In this document: positions 10,839 through 18,779 of the stretch, piece by piece
Layout of the letters: every line of letters starts with the position of its first letter
Position numbering within the stretch: position 1 is the first letter of the stretch
Source: Pseudoxanthomonas sp. PXM02
GTDB lineage: Bacteria; Pseudomonadota; Gammaproteobacteria; Xanthomonadales; Xanthomonadaceae
Reading direction: 5' to 3'
Length of the DNA: 64,000 bases
Assembly: GCF_014851805.1 (NCBI RefSeq)
Contig: NZ_JACVAK010000002.1
Coordinates: 682,001-746,000, forward strand
Position numbers and translations under genes: made by a program
The notes under the pieces: model-generated
Seen by the model: the letters and a program-made list of their open reading frames with translations, nothing else
What the model was told of the DNA's origin: nothing
Database searches by the model: none

Positions 10839-10968
10839 GGTGTGGGAGCGACGTAAGTCGCGATCATCGATCCACAAATCCGAAGGGATATCCGATAGGG
10901 CGGGGCCTTGTTCCGGCATTCCTGCCGGACAGGGATGGCTTCTTCGCGACTTACGTCGCTCCCACACC
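10839..10968. repeat. REP-like palindromic element, copy 1
   Basis: Two perfect 25-bp inverted arms, 10839-10863 and 10944-10968, read GGTGTGGGAGCGACGTAAG followed by TCGCGA, and its complement. They are separated by 80 bases that also contain a short CCGGCATTCCTGCCGG palindrome near 10913-10928. A second copy with the same arms lies at 15826-15893. The element lies between the convergent ends of secF and suhB. It looks like a REP/BIME-type dispersed element of the kind mobilised by REP-associated tyrosine transposases; no such transposase is in the window. Confidence 0.85.
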
Positions 10969-10987
10969 TGCTACCGAGGCGGGGCCC

Positions 10988-11809
10988 TCAACCGTTGAAA
11001 GAAGCGGCGTAACCCGACGAGACGATGGTCTTCTGCAACGCTTCGGCGACCTTGAGGTTGCCGGCGACGATCTGGCGGGGCAGGGCGGTGCGGCCGTCGA
11101 TCTTGCCGAGCGCGGCGCCGCGGAAATCGCAGACCTTGCCACCGGCTTCGCGCACGAGCAACACGCCGGCGGCGATGTCCCAGTCCTTCACGCCGGCCTC
11201 GAAATAGGCGTCCGAGCGGCCGCAGGCCACGTAGGCCAGGTCCAGCGCGGCCGAACCGGTACGGCGGATGTCTTCGGCATGGACCAGCAGTTCGCGGACG
11301 CATTCAAGCTGCGCACCAGCGCGGGCGCGTTCGCGCGGCGGGAAGCCGGTGGTGATCACGGTGCCGGCCAGTTCCTTGCGGTCGGCCACGCGGATGCGGC
11401 GCTCGTTGAGCTGCGCGCCGGCGCCACGGCTGGCGGTGAACAGGTCGTTGCGCAGGGGGTCGAAGATCACCGCGTCGGTCGGTTCGCCGTTGTCGACCAG
11501 CGCGATCGATACGCAATAGTGCGGGAAGCCGCGCAGGTAGTTGCTGGTGCCGTCCAGCGGATCGATCACGAAGGTATAGCGGCCGTTGATCTGGGCACCG
11601 CTCTCCTCGCCCACGAACCCGTAGTCCGGGTAGGCGCGGCGCAGCTCCTTGATGATGACCTTCTCGGCGTCGGCGTCGACTTCGCTGGCGTAGTCCATCC
11701 GTTCCTTCTGCACTACGTTCAGCGCGTCCAGCTTGTTGATGCTCCGCAACAACACGTTACCTGCGAGGCGGGCTGCCTTGGTCATGACGGTGACGACGGG
11801 CTTTTGCAT
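10988..11809 (-). CDS. suhB: Inositol-1-monophosphatase family protein
   Basis: This 273-residue protein belongs to the lithium-sensitive phosphatase family. It has the metal-binding motifs [20 protein letters not shown] and the C-terminal [15 protein letters not shown]. In enterobacteria SuhB both hydrolyses inositol monophosphate and takes part in rRNA antitermination. The start chosen ([17 protein letters not shown]) matches the family; a longer in-frame reading to 11998 would overlap the divergent trmJ gene and adds only low-complexity residues. It is transcribed away from trmJ across 94 bases. Confidence 0.93.
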   Translation of the reverse strand: MQKPVVTVMTKAARLAGNVLLRSINKLDALNVVQKERMDYASEVDADAEKVIIKELRRAYPDYGFVGEESGAQINGRYTFVIDPLDGTSNYLRGFPHYCVSIALVDNGEPTDAVIFDPLRNDLFTASRGAGAQLNERRIRVADRKELAGTVITTGFPPRERARAGAQLECVRELLVHAEDIRRTGSAALDLAYVACGRSDAYFEAGVKDWDIAAGVLLVREAGGKVCDFRGAALGKIDGRTALPRQIVAGNLKVAEALQKTIVSSGYAASFNG

Positions 11810-11903
11810 GCGAACGGACCTCGGACAGGCGTGGGGCGGGCGAACAAGTGGAAAAGAGCAGCACGGCGCGAAGACCGGCCCGCGCAGTTTACCATTTGCC
11901 CCC

Positions 11904-12710
11904 ATGAATACGCCCGTTTCCGTCATCAATCCCCCCTCCCTGGCCGCTGCCGCCCGTCTGCGCGTGGTGCTCGTCGGCACCCAGCACCCTGGCAACATCG
12001 GCGCAGCCGCGCGCGCGCTGAAGACGATGGGGCTGGCCCGTCTGGTGCTGGTCGCCCCCGAGGACTACCCCACGGACGAGGCCTACCGGCGCGCCGCCGG
12101 TGCCGACGACCTGCTGGGCGATGCCCCGGTGGTGGCCACGCTGGCCGAGGCTGTCGCCGATTGCCATCTTGTCCTCGGCTGCACCGCGCGCAGCCGCCGC
12201 GTCCAGTTGGAGGAGCACGCGCCCCGACAGGCCGCCGCGCTGGCGGTGGGTCGGGCGGCGGGCGGCGGCGAGGTGGCACTGGTGTTCGGCCGCGAACGCA
12301 CCGGCCTGACCAACGAGGAACTGCAGCTCTGCCATGCGGCCGTGCATATCCCGGCCAACCCCGAGTACAGCTCGCTCAACCTGGCGGCGGCCGTGCAGGT
12401 GTTGGCCTACGAACTGAGGTTGGCGCTGCTGGAAGGCGTTGCGCCGGCGCCCGCGGAGGCGGTGCACCCGGACGAAGTTCCCGCCAGCCATGCCCACCTG
12501 GAAGGGTTCTTCGCCCAACTCGGCGACACGCTGGACGCGATCGATTTCCACAAGGGCCGCACCCCGGACTCGGCGATGCGCAAATTGCGCCGGCTGTTCG
12601 CCAAGGCCGACATGACCGAGCAGGAGGTGCGCCTGCTGCGCGGCATTCTGGCCGATGCCCAGCGCATGGCCCGGCTGGCGGGCCAGGGCGGAGCCGGATC
12701 ACTGTCTTGA
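11904..12710 (+). CDS. trmJ: tRNA (cytidine/uridine-32-2'-O)-methyltransferase
   Basis: TrmJ methylates the 2'-OH of nucleotide 32 in the tRNA anticodon loop using SAM. The 268-residue protein shows the SPOUT knot motifs [23 protein letters not shown] near the start, [14 protein letters not shown] in the middle, and [19 protein letters not shown] as motif 3. A C-terminal helical extension (about residues 170-268) is also typical of TrmJ. Its stop overlaps a possible TTG start of the next gene, so it may be co-transcribed with the signalling pair downstream. Confidence 0.95.
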   Translation: MNTPVSVINPPSLAAAARLRVVLVGTQHPGNIGAAARALKTMGLARLVLVAPEDYPTDEAYRRAAGADDLLGDAPVVATLAEAVADCHLVLGCTARSRRVQLEEHAPRQAAALAVGRAAGGGEVALVFGRERTGLTNEELQLCHAAVHIPANPEYSSLNLAAAVQVLAYELRLALLEGVAPAPAEAVHPDEVPASHAHLEGFFAQLGDTLDAIDFHKGRTPDSAMRKLRRLFAKADMTEQEVRLLRGILADAQRMARLAGQGGAGSLS

Positions 12711-13690
12711 ACCCGCGTTTTCCGATAGGCTGCCGCCATCGTTCTGGCGGGCGCCCATCGTTGCGTACAACCTGGTTCCGCCTGGCGCTGGCCGCGATCA
12801 GTGCCGCCCTGATTCCTGCCACGGTCGCCCCGGCCAGTGCCGCCGGCGACGAACGCGTCCTGGTGCTGGGACGCATCAGTGACGACCCCAAGGCGCATTA
12901 CGAACAGCTCAAGCCGCTGCTGGACTACGTGGTCCCGCGGATGCGCGACGTCGGCATCACCGAAGGCCGCATCCTGATGGCGCGCGATGCCCAGCAGATG
13001 ACCAGCTACCTGCGGCGTGGCCGGGTGGACTGGGTCACCGAGACCGCCGGTACCGGCATGCGCCTGCAGGAGCGCGCCGGTGCGCGCCCGATGCTGCTGA
13101 CCGAGCGCGGCGGCGTGAGCCGCTACCACGGCGTGTTCTTCGTTCGCCGCGACAGTGGCCTGGAGCGGCTCGCGGACCTGAAGGGCCGCACCGTCGCCTT
13201 CCAGAACACGGCCTCGACCAGCGCCTACTTCGCGCCGTCGGTGGCGCTGCTGGATGCCGGTCAGCGCATGGAGATCCTGCTTTCACCGATGGACCGTCCG
13301 TCCGCCGATTCGGTGGGTTACGTCTTCGCGCGCTCCGAGCTCAACATCGCCGCCTGGGTGCACAAGCGGCTGGTCGATGCCGGGGTGGTCAGCAACCTCG
13401 ACTGGGAGGACGTGCGCCGGATGCCGCCCGCCTTCCGGCGCGATTTCCGCGTGATCCACGAGACGCAGGACTTCCCGCGCGCGCTGGAGATGGTCCGCGG
13501 TGACCTGGATCCGAAGATCGAGGCGCGCCTGCGTGAGGTGCTGTTGGACGCTGCGAACGATCCGGCCGCACGCGACGCGCTGAATGTCTTCTTCCGTACC
13601 ACCCGCTTCCTGCCGGTGGACCCGGCATCGCAGCAGGCGCTGGACGACTTGCGCCGCGGCGTGACCCGCGTCAGGGAGCAGGTCGAATGA
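12707..13690 (+). CDS. PhnD-like periplasmic binding protein without an ABC transporter
   Basis: The product resembles periplasmic substrate-binding proteins of the phosphate/phosphite/phosphonate (PhnD) class. After a signal segment (LALAAISAALIPATVAPASA) come VLVLGRISDDPKAHYEQLKP, a long lobe with DWVTETAGTGMRL, and the family hinge block LADLKGRTVAFQNTASTSAY. No permease or ATPase gene is near. Instead the stop overlaps the ATG of a GGDEF/EAL membrane protein (ATGA), so the binding protein probably serves as that protein's ligand-sensing partner. The start is uncertain: TTG at 12707 overlaps the trmJ stop, and TTG at 12761 (MRTTWFRLAL) gives a cleaner signal peptide. The ligand is unknown. 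Confidence 0.78.
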   Translation: MNPRFPIGCRHRSGGRPSLRTTWFRLALAAISAALIPATVAPASAAGDERVLVLGRISDDPKAHYEQLKPLLDYVVPRMRDVGITEGRILMARDAQQMTSYLRRGRVDWVTETAGTGMRLQERAGARPMLLTERGGVSRYHGVFFVRRDSGLERLADLKGRTVAFQNTASTSAYFAPSVALLDAGQRMEILLSPMDRPSADSVGYVFARSELNIAAWVHKRLVDAGVVSNLDWEDVRRMPPAFRRDFRVIHETQDFPRALEMVRGDLDPKIEARLREVLLDAANDPAARDALNVFFRTTRFLPVDPASQQALDDLRRGVTRVREQVE

Positions 13691-15807
13691 TGCCGATGAA
13701 GTTCGGCCTGCAGGCGCGCTTCCTGGCGGCCATGACGATCATGCTGGTGGTCGTGATCGCCCTGCTGGGCACGCTGCTGCACAGGCAGAAGGTGATGCAG
13801 CAGGAAGTCGCCGACCTAGGGCGCGAGGCCATGCATGGCATGGTCGAGGACAGCCTGCGTCGCCACGGCGAAGCCACCGTCGACCAGTTGGGCGATGCAC
13901 TCGCCAATCCGCTGTACTACTTCGACCTGGACACGATCGGCAGCATCGTGCGGTCGGCGCAGAAAGAGCCCGACGTCAGCTACGTGCTGGTGTACGACAA
14001 CCAGGGCCGGATCATCCACGACGGCACGGCCGATATCGCCGTGTACGGCCAGACGATGACCGATCCGCTGGCCTATGAAGCGGTGAATGCGCGCAGCATG
14101 CACACGCAGTGGTCGGCGCAGATCGTGGATGTGTCCGAGCCGATCATGATCGGCAGCGAGCGCATCGGCGGCGTGCGGGTGGGCTATTCGGTGGCTTCGG
14201 TGCGCGCCTACGAAGAGAAGGCGATCAACGAAGCGCGCACACGGCTCAACGAACTGGGCGCGCGCCACCTCGGCTGGATCGCGCTGCTGCTGCTGGCCCT
14301 GGTGGCGGTCTGCGTGGCGATCATGCTGTACGCGCAGCGCACGCTGGTCCGCCCGATCCGCCAGCTGGCGCGTGCTGCCCACGACATCGAGGTGGGAAAC
14401 TACAACGGCGAGCGCATGTCCAGCGAGCGCCAGGACGAAGTCGGCGAGCTCGTCCGCGCGTTCGGCACGATGAGCGACAGCATCGCGCGGCACGATCGCG
14501 ACGTGCGGCGCATGGCCTACACCGACTCGCTGACCGGCCTGACAAACCGCCTGGCCTTCCGCGAAAGCCTGGACCATCGCCTGATGATGCTGCGCGGCGC
14601 CGGCCGCCAGCTGGCGCTGCTGTTCGCCGACATCGACGACTTCAAGCGCGTCAATGACACGCTGGGCCACGAGGCCGGCGACGAAGTGCTGCAGCAGTTC
14701 GCGCACCGCATCCGCGATGCGGTGGAAACGATGGGCGGCGACGACGCACTGCTGGCGCGCTTCGGCGGTGACGAGTTCGTGATCCTGATCCAGGACGGCG
14801 ACGTGCGCGGCAGCGCCACCCGCCTGGCCGAAAAGCTGGTGGCCGAACTGGGACGTCCGATCGTCGTGCAGGAGCGCCAGGTCTTCCTCGGTACGTCCAT
14901 CGGCATCACCCTGTTCCCGGAAGACGCTTCCGGTGCGACCGCGCTGATGAAGAACGGCGACATCGCGATGTACCAGGCGAAGGTCGCGGGCAAGAACTGT
15001 TACCGCTTCTACAGTCGTGCGATGGACCAGGCCGTGGAGCGCCGCGTGCGGATGGAGCAGGAACTGCGCGGCGCCTGGGAGCGCGGCGAATTGAGCCTGA
15101 TGTACCAGCCGGTGTTCCGGATGGCCGACAGCCGGATCGTCGGCGCGGAAGCGCTGCTGCGCTGGCAGCATCCGGAGCTCGGTATGGTCGCGCCGTCGGT
15201 GTTCATCGATGTGGCGGAGCAGAGCGGGCTGATCGAGAGCATCGGTCCACGCGTTCTGCGCGCCGCGTGTACCGCCGCCGCGCGCTGGGGCGGTGATCGC
15301 GACGCGATGGAGCCGCTGTTCGTCTCCGTCAACGTGTCGCCCCGACAGCTGCGCAACGGTGATCTCCCTGACGTGGTCGCCGAGTGCCTCCGCGATACGG
15401 GTTTGGCCGCGTCGCGCCTGCACCTGGAGCTCACCGAGACGGCCGTCATCAGCGACGAAGCGCATGCCAGCGCGCTGCTGGCCACGCTGCACCGGACTGG
15501 TGTGAAGGTCTGGCTGGATGATTTCGGTACCGGCTTCTCGGGGCTGAGCCACCTGCGCCGCGTGCCGGTCGACGGCGTGAAGATCGACCGCAGCTTCATC
15601 GCCGACATGTTGCGCGACCCCGACGACCTGGCGCTGACCACCGCGATCATCGCGATGGCGCATTCGCTGGGCATCACCGTGGTGGCCGAAGGCGTGGAGA
15701 AGGAAGGCCAGTTCAACCTGCTGCGCGAGCGTGGCTGCGACCTGGCGCAGGGCTACTGGCTGGGGTATCCGGTCACGGCGGCGGAGTTCGCGCAGTTGGT
15801 GGCGTGA
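13687..15807 (+). CDS. Membrane GGDEF/EAL protein with HAMP domain (c-di-GMP turnover)
   Basis: The 706 residues contain a transmembrane helix (about 12-30), a periplasmic sensory domain (about 31-195), a second helix (about 197-218), a HAMP domain (about 219-272), GGDEF (about 275-435) and EAL (about 450-700). The GGDEF motif is intact (360-364), but the inhibitory-site RxxD five residues ahead of it is absent. The EAL motif is intact (488-490), with DDFGTGFSGLSHL, VKIDRSF and EGVEKEGQ, so phosphodiesterase activity is plausible and both activities are possible. The start codon overlaps the stop of the PhnD-like gene, so the two are probably made together. Such pairs resemble the Vibrio cholerae NspS-MbaA periplasmic-binding-protein/c-di-GMP enzyme system in logic. 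Confidence 0.93.
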   Translation: MMPMKFGLQARFLAAMTIMLVVVIALLGTLLHRQKVMQQEVADLGREAMHGMVEDSLRRHGEATVDQLGDALANPLYYFDLDTIGSIVRSAQKEPDVSYVLVYDNQGRIIHDGTADIAVYGQTMTDPLAYEAVNARSMHTQWSAQIVDVSEPIMIGSERIGGVRVGYSVASVRAYEEKAINEARTRLNELGARHLGWIALLLLALVAVCVAIMLYAQRTLVRPIRQLARAAHDIEVGNYNGERMSSERQDEVGELVRAFGTMSDSIARHDRDVRRMAYTDSLTGLTNRLAFRESLDHRLMMLRGAGRQLALLFADIDDFKRVNDTLGHEAGDEVLQQFAHRIRDAVETMGGDDALLARFGGDEFVILIQDGDVRGSATRLAEKLVAELGRPIVVQERQVFLGTSIGITLFPEDASGATALMKNGDIAMYQAKVAGKNCYRFYSRAMDQAVERRVRMEQELRGAWERGELSLMYQPVFRMADSRIVGAEALLRWQHPELGMVAPSVFIDVAEQSGLIESIGPRVLRAACTAAARWGGDRDAMEPLFVSVNVSPRQLRNGDLPDVVAECLRDTGLAASRLHLELTETAVISDEAHASALLATLHRTGVKVWLDDFGTGFSGLSHLRRVPVDGVKIDRSFIADMLRDPDDLALTTAIIAMAHSLGITVVAEGVEKEGQFNLLRERGCDLAQGYWLGYPVTAAEFAQLVA

Positions 15808-15825
15808 TCTACCCGCAAGGCTGTC

Positions 15826-15893
15826 TGTGAGAGCGACGTAAGTCGCGAGCTTTTTCTCATCGGCACGTCATCGCGACTTACGTCGCTCCCACA
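15826..15893. repeat. REP-like palindromic element, copy 2
   Basis: The arms at 15826-15848 (TGTGAGAGCGACGTAAG followed by TCGCGA) and 15871-15893 match with one mismatch and enclose 22 bases. The right arm is identical to the core of the copy at 10944-10968. It lies between the convergent ends of the GGDEF/EAL gene and the ExoD-like gene, the same kind of site as copy 1, and could also form a terminator-like hairpin. Confidence 0.85.
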
Positions 15894-15926
15894 TCCGACA
15901 TGTCTATCGACGTCCTACGCGAAGAC

Positions 15927-16553
15927 TCAGAACCACTTCGCGATCAGCGCAGTCAATGATTCAACCAGATTGCCGGACAGGAAGCCGAACACGACGACGG
16001 CGATGCCGCCGGCCACCCACGCCACCAGCAGCAGCGCGCCATCGCGTTCCAGCAGTGCGAGTGCGAACAGCAGCAACAGGATGCCGAACACGTAGTTGGT
16101 GAACGGGATCGGCAGCGCCAGCAGGATGCCGAGCAGGATCAGCAGCAGGCCGGTGAAGCTCAGGGCGACGCGGTTGTCGACGAAGCCGCCCATGCGGGGA
16201 CGCACGAGCTTTTCGAGGCGTCGCAGCCACGGCGCCATGCGCTGGCGGAAGCGCATCATCGCGCTGCGGTGCGGACCACGCTGGGCGAGGAAGCCGGGCA
16301 GCCAGACCTTGCGCATGCCCAGCAGCAACTGCACGCCCACCAGGATCACCATGGGGCCGCCCACCGCGCCGCCGACGCCGGGCACGGGAATGAAGGCCGG
16401 CAGCACGCCGATGAAGAGCAGCATGCCGAAGGCGGCGGGGCCGAAATCCTTCAGCAGGTCGCCGATGCGCAACACCTCGTCCGGATCGCCGGCGGCAAAG
16501 CCGTCGAGCAACGTGGCGGTGCTGGTATGTCGTGGTGCGTCGTCGGCGGACAT
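15927..16553 (-). CDS. ExoD-family exopolysaccharide synthesis protein
   Basis: The 208-residue membrane protein matches the ExoD family, first described in Sinorhizobium for exopolysaccharide production. Features are a short cytoplasmic start, GPAAFGMLLFIGVLPAFIPV followed by a glycine-rich PGVGGAVGGPM segment, a central RGPHRSAMMRFRQRMAPWLRRLEKLVRPR segment, then hydrophobic helices (LSFTGLLLILLGILLALPIP, FGILLLLFALALLERDG and a last helix near 175-195). The biochemical role is unknown. One base separates its ATG from the stop of the upstream CNNM-type gene, so they form an operon. Confidence 0.85.
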   Translation of the reverse strand: MSADDAPRHTSTATLLDGFAAGDPDEVLRIGDLLKDFGPAAFGMLLFIGVLPAFIPVPGVGGAVGGPMVILVGVQLLLGMRKVWLPGFLAQRGPHRSAMMRFRQRMAPWLRRLEKLVRPRMGGFVDNRVALSFTGLLLILLGILLALPIPFTNYVFGILLLLFALALLERDGALLLVAWVAGGIAVVVFGFLSGNLVESLTALIAKWF

Positions 16554-16554
16554 G

Positions 16555-17862
16555 TCAGACCGCCAGGTCTTCGCCGTCGGTCTCGGGCAGTTTCTGCAGC
16601 AGTAGTTTGTCGATGCGGGCGCCGTCCAGGTCGACCACCTCGAAGCGCCAGCCCGCCCAATCCAGTCGCTCGCCGACATGCGGGATGCGGCCGAAGCGTT
16701 CGATCATCATGCCCGCGACGGTGTTGTACTCGTCGTCGTCCGGCAATGCCACGCCACCCAGCAGTTCGCGCAGGTCGTCGTTGGGCAGAGAGCCGTCCAC
16801 CAGTAGCGAGCCATCGTCGCGGACCACCACCAGCGGCGCGTCTTCCGTGTTCTCGGCGGCCTGCAGGCGACCGACCACGGCGCCCATCAGGTCGCTCTGC
16901 GTCACCAGACCCTGGATCTCGCCGTACTCGTCGACGACCAGTGCCAGCGACTGCTGTTCTTCGCGGAAGATCTCCAGCAGTTTCATCGCATGCGTGGATT
17001 CGGACACGAACAGCGGTTCACGCAGTTTGATGAAGAGGTCCGGTTGGGCCACGCCAAAGCGGTCGAGCAGGGACTTCACTTCCAGGATGCCGACCACATC
17101 CTGGTCGTTGCCGCGATAGACCGGGAAGCGCGAGAACGCCGACTCGTGCATCGTCTGCAGGTTGTCTTCGTAGGGCGCCGCTGCATCCAGCCAGGTGATC
17201 TTCTTGCGTGGCGTCATCAGGCTGTCCGCGGTGCGGTCGCCGAGGCGCAGCACGCGGTTCATCATGTTGCGCTCGTCGGCGTCGATCACGCCTGCCTCGT
17301 GTCCTTCAGACACGAGCATGCGGATTTCCTCTTCGGTCACGGCTTCCTTGTTGTCGTCCGCCAGTCCAAAAACTCGCAGCACCAGACGCGTGCTGAAAGC
17401 GAGCAGGGCGACGGCAGGCGCGGTGATCCGGGCGAGCCAACCCATCGGCACTGCCACGAACCCCGCAATGGTCTCCGGGCGGGTGATAGCCAAGCGCTTG
17501 GGCACCAGTTCGCCGAAGATCAGGGTCAGGTAAGTAATCAACGCCACAGCAGCGCCGATGCCGATCTTGGGGGCGTAGGGCGCGGAGGCGGGAATGGTCG
17601 AGGCCAGCCAAGTGCCGATGGCGTTGCCGATGGCGTCGCCGCCGAACGTACCCGTCAACACGCCGATCAACGTGATGCCGATCTGCACGGTGGACAGGAA
17701 GTTCTCGGGCTTCTCGGACAGGTCCAGTGCGCGCTGGGCGCGATGGCTGGTCTGGGCCATCTGTTTCAGGCGGCTCTTGCGCGAGGTCATGACCGACATC
17801 TCGGACATGGCGAAGAAGCCGTTCAACAGCACCAAGGCGAATACGATGATCAGCTCAAGCAC
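16555..17862 (-). CDS. CNNM/CorC-type membrane protein (DUF21, CBS pair, CorC_HlyC domain)
   Basis: The 435-residue protein has the hemolysin/CNNM layout. A DUF21 membrane domain occupies residues 1-190 (GFFAMSEMSVMTSRKSRLKQ, then GITLIGVLTGTFGG and a GELVPKRLA motif). Two CBS domains follow (about 205-330, with LMTPRKKITWLD and LVVDEYGEIQGLVT). The C-terminal CorC_HlyC domain (about 345-430) contains YNTVAGMMIERFGRIPHVGE. Members are linked to magnesium or cobalt efflux and stress resistance; the old 'hemolysin' name is not a functional claim. It is the first gene of a two-gene minus-strand operon with exoD. Confidence 0.9.
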   Translation of the reverse strand: MLELIIVFALVLLNGFFAMSEMSVMTSRKSRLKQMAQTSHRAQRALDLSEKPENFLSTVQIGITLIGVLTGTFGGDAIGNAIGTWLASTIPASAPYAPKIGIGAAVALITYLTLIFGELVPKRLAITRPETIAGFVAVPMGWLARITAPAVALLAFSTRLVLRVFGLADDNKEAVTEEEIRMLVSEGHEAGVIDADERNMMNRVLRLGDRTADSLMTPRKKITWLDAAAPYEDNLQTMHESAFSRFPVYRGNDQDVVGILEVKSLLDRFGVAQPDLFIKLREPLFVSESTHAMKLLEIFREEQQSLALVVDEYGEIQGLVTQSDLMGAVVGRLQAAENTEDAPLVVVRDDGSLLVDGSLPNDDLRELLGGVALPDDDEYNTVAGMMIERFGRIPHVGERLDWAGWRFEVVDLDGARIDKLLLQKLPETDGEDLAV

Positions 17863-18140
17863 GGGAGCCTCCGTTCAATGCAGGGAGGGCCGGCGAGGCG
17901 GGCGGGGTCTGTCGCGGGGGACAGTGGGGGGAAGTAGGGTCGTCGTCCATAGGGTGCACCCGGAGGCGCCGGGCGAGTTTAGCAAACGGCCGGCCGGCGA
18001 ACGCGTGAAACTGAACAAGACCTTCGGCGAATACGGGGCCCCGTGCGGGGTCTCCTTCGGGCCGGTCTGTCCGGAACAGTCATGAAACGGTCATAATTCC
18101 GCCCCTGAAGCCGTCCATCCCGTGACGGTGGGACCGCCCG
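17863..18140. other. Divergent intergenic region upstream of DUF47-pit
   Basis: These 278 bases separate the CNNM-type gene from the DUF47 gene. No open frame with coding character is seen. The right third holds GC-rich hairpin potential (GGGGCCCCGTGCGGGGTC near 18038-18055) and the PHO-box-like element at 18077-18094. Confidence 0.7.
18077..18094 (+). promoter_or_regulatory. PHO-box-like direct repeat upstream of DUF47-pit
   Basis: CAGTCAT (18077-18083) and CGGTCAT (18088-18094) are 7-base direct repeats separated by exactly four bases. This is the spacing of PhoB half-sites, and each differs from CTGTCAT at one base. A further partial half-site, CTGTCCG, lies at 18067-18073. The second half-site overlaps CATAAT (18092-18097), a good -10, so binding here would fit repression better than activation. 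Confidence 0.5.
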
Positions 18141-18767
18141 ATGTTCTCCCTCCAGACGATCTTCGGCTCCGGCCAGCAGTTCTACACGCTGTTGGACGAG
18201 GCCGCCCAAGCCGCCCACGACAGCACCAAGGCCCTGCACACCATGATGAAGGCCACCGACCGCCAGCCGGCGCTCGATGCCTTCAAGCTGGCCCGCCTGC
18301 GCGAGCGCGCCGCCTCGGACAAGATCGGCAAGGCACTGGTCGACAGCTTCATCACCCCGATCGAGCGCGAGGACATCGAAGCCCTCGGCTCGGCGCTGTA
18401 CAAGATTCCCAAGCAGGTCGAGAAGTTCGCCGACCGCTACTCGCTGGCCATCCAGCACCTGGAAGGCATCGACTTCGCGCCGCGCGCGGCGATGCTGGAG
18501 CAGGCGGCCAGCGTCGTGGTCGAGATGGTCCACGAGATCAAGAAGATGAACATCGATCGCATGACCTCGCTCAACGAGAAGTTGCGCGCGATCGAGAATG
18601 AGGCCGACCGGCTGATGCTGGAGCTCTACCGCGACATCTACTCCGGCCGCCTGGACCACCTGCAGATGTTCCTGCTGAAGGAGTTCTTCGAGATCCTGGA
18701 GAAGGCCATCGACCGCTGCCGCGAGGCCGGCGTGGTGGCGTACCAGATCGTCCTCAAGAACAGCTGA
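18141..18767 (+). CDS. DUF47/PhoU-like protein, partner of the phosphate transporter
   Basis: This 208-residue all-helical protein belongs to the DUF47 (TIGR00153) family, related in fold to PhoU. It is rich in Lys, Glu and Ala helices, with the family segments STKALHTMMKATDR, FITPIEREDIEALGSALYKIPKQ and VEMVHEIKKMN. DUF47 genes are usually next to pit genes, where the protein is thought to control transport, as with Sinorhizobium orfA-pit. Here pit starts 12 bases after the stop, so co-expression is very likely. Confidence 0.9.
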   Translation: MFSLQTIFGSGQQFYTLLDEAAQAAHDSTKALHTMMKATDRQPALDAFKLARLRERAASDKIGKALVDSFITPIEREDIEALGSALYKIPKQVEKFADRYSLAIQHLEGIDFAPRAAMLEQAASVVVEMVHEIKKMNIDRMTSLNEKLRAIENEADRLMLELYRDIYSGRLDHLQMFLLKEFFEILEKAIDRCREAGVVAYQIVLKNS

Positions 18768-18779
18768 CGGGTCGCGCCC

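Noticed and set aside
10805-12706. Upstream extension of the PhnD-like frame as one 961-residue protein
   Set aside because: The extension runs through the REP element, antisense to suhB and out of frame with trmJ. Only the last third has protein-family character.
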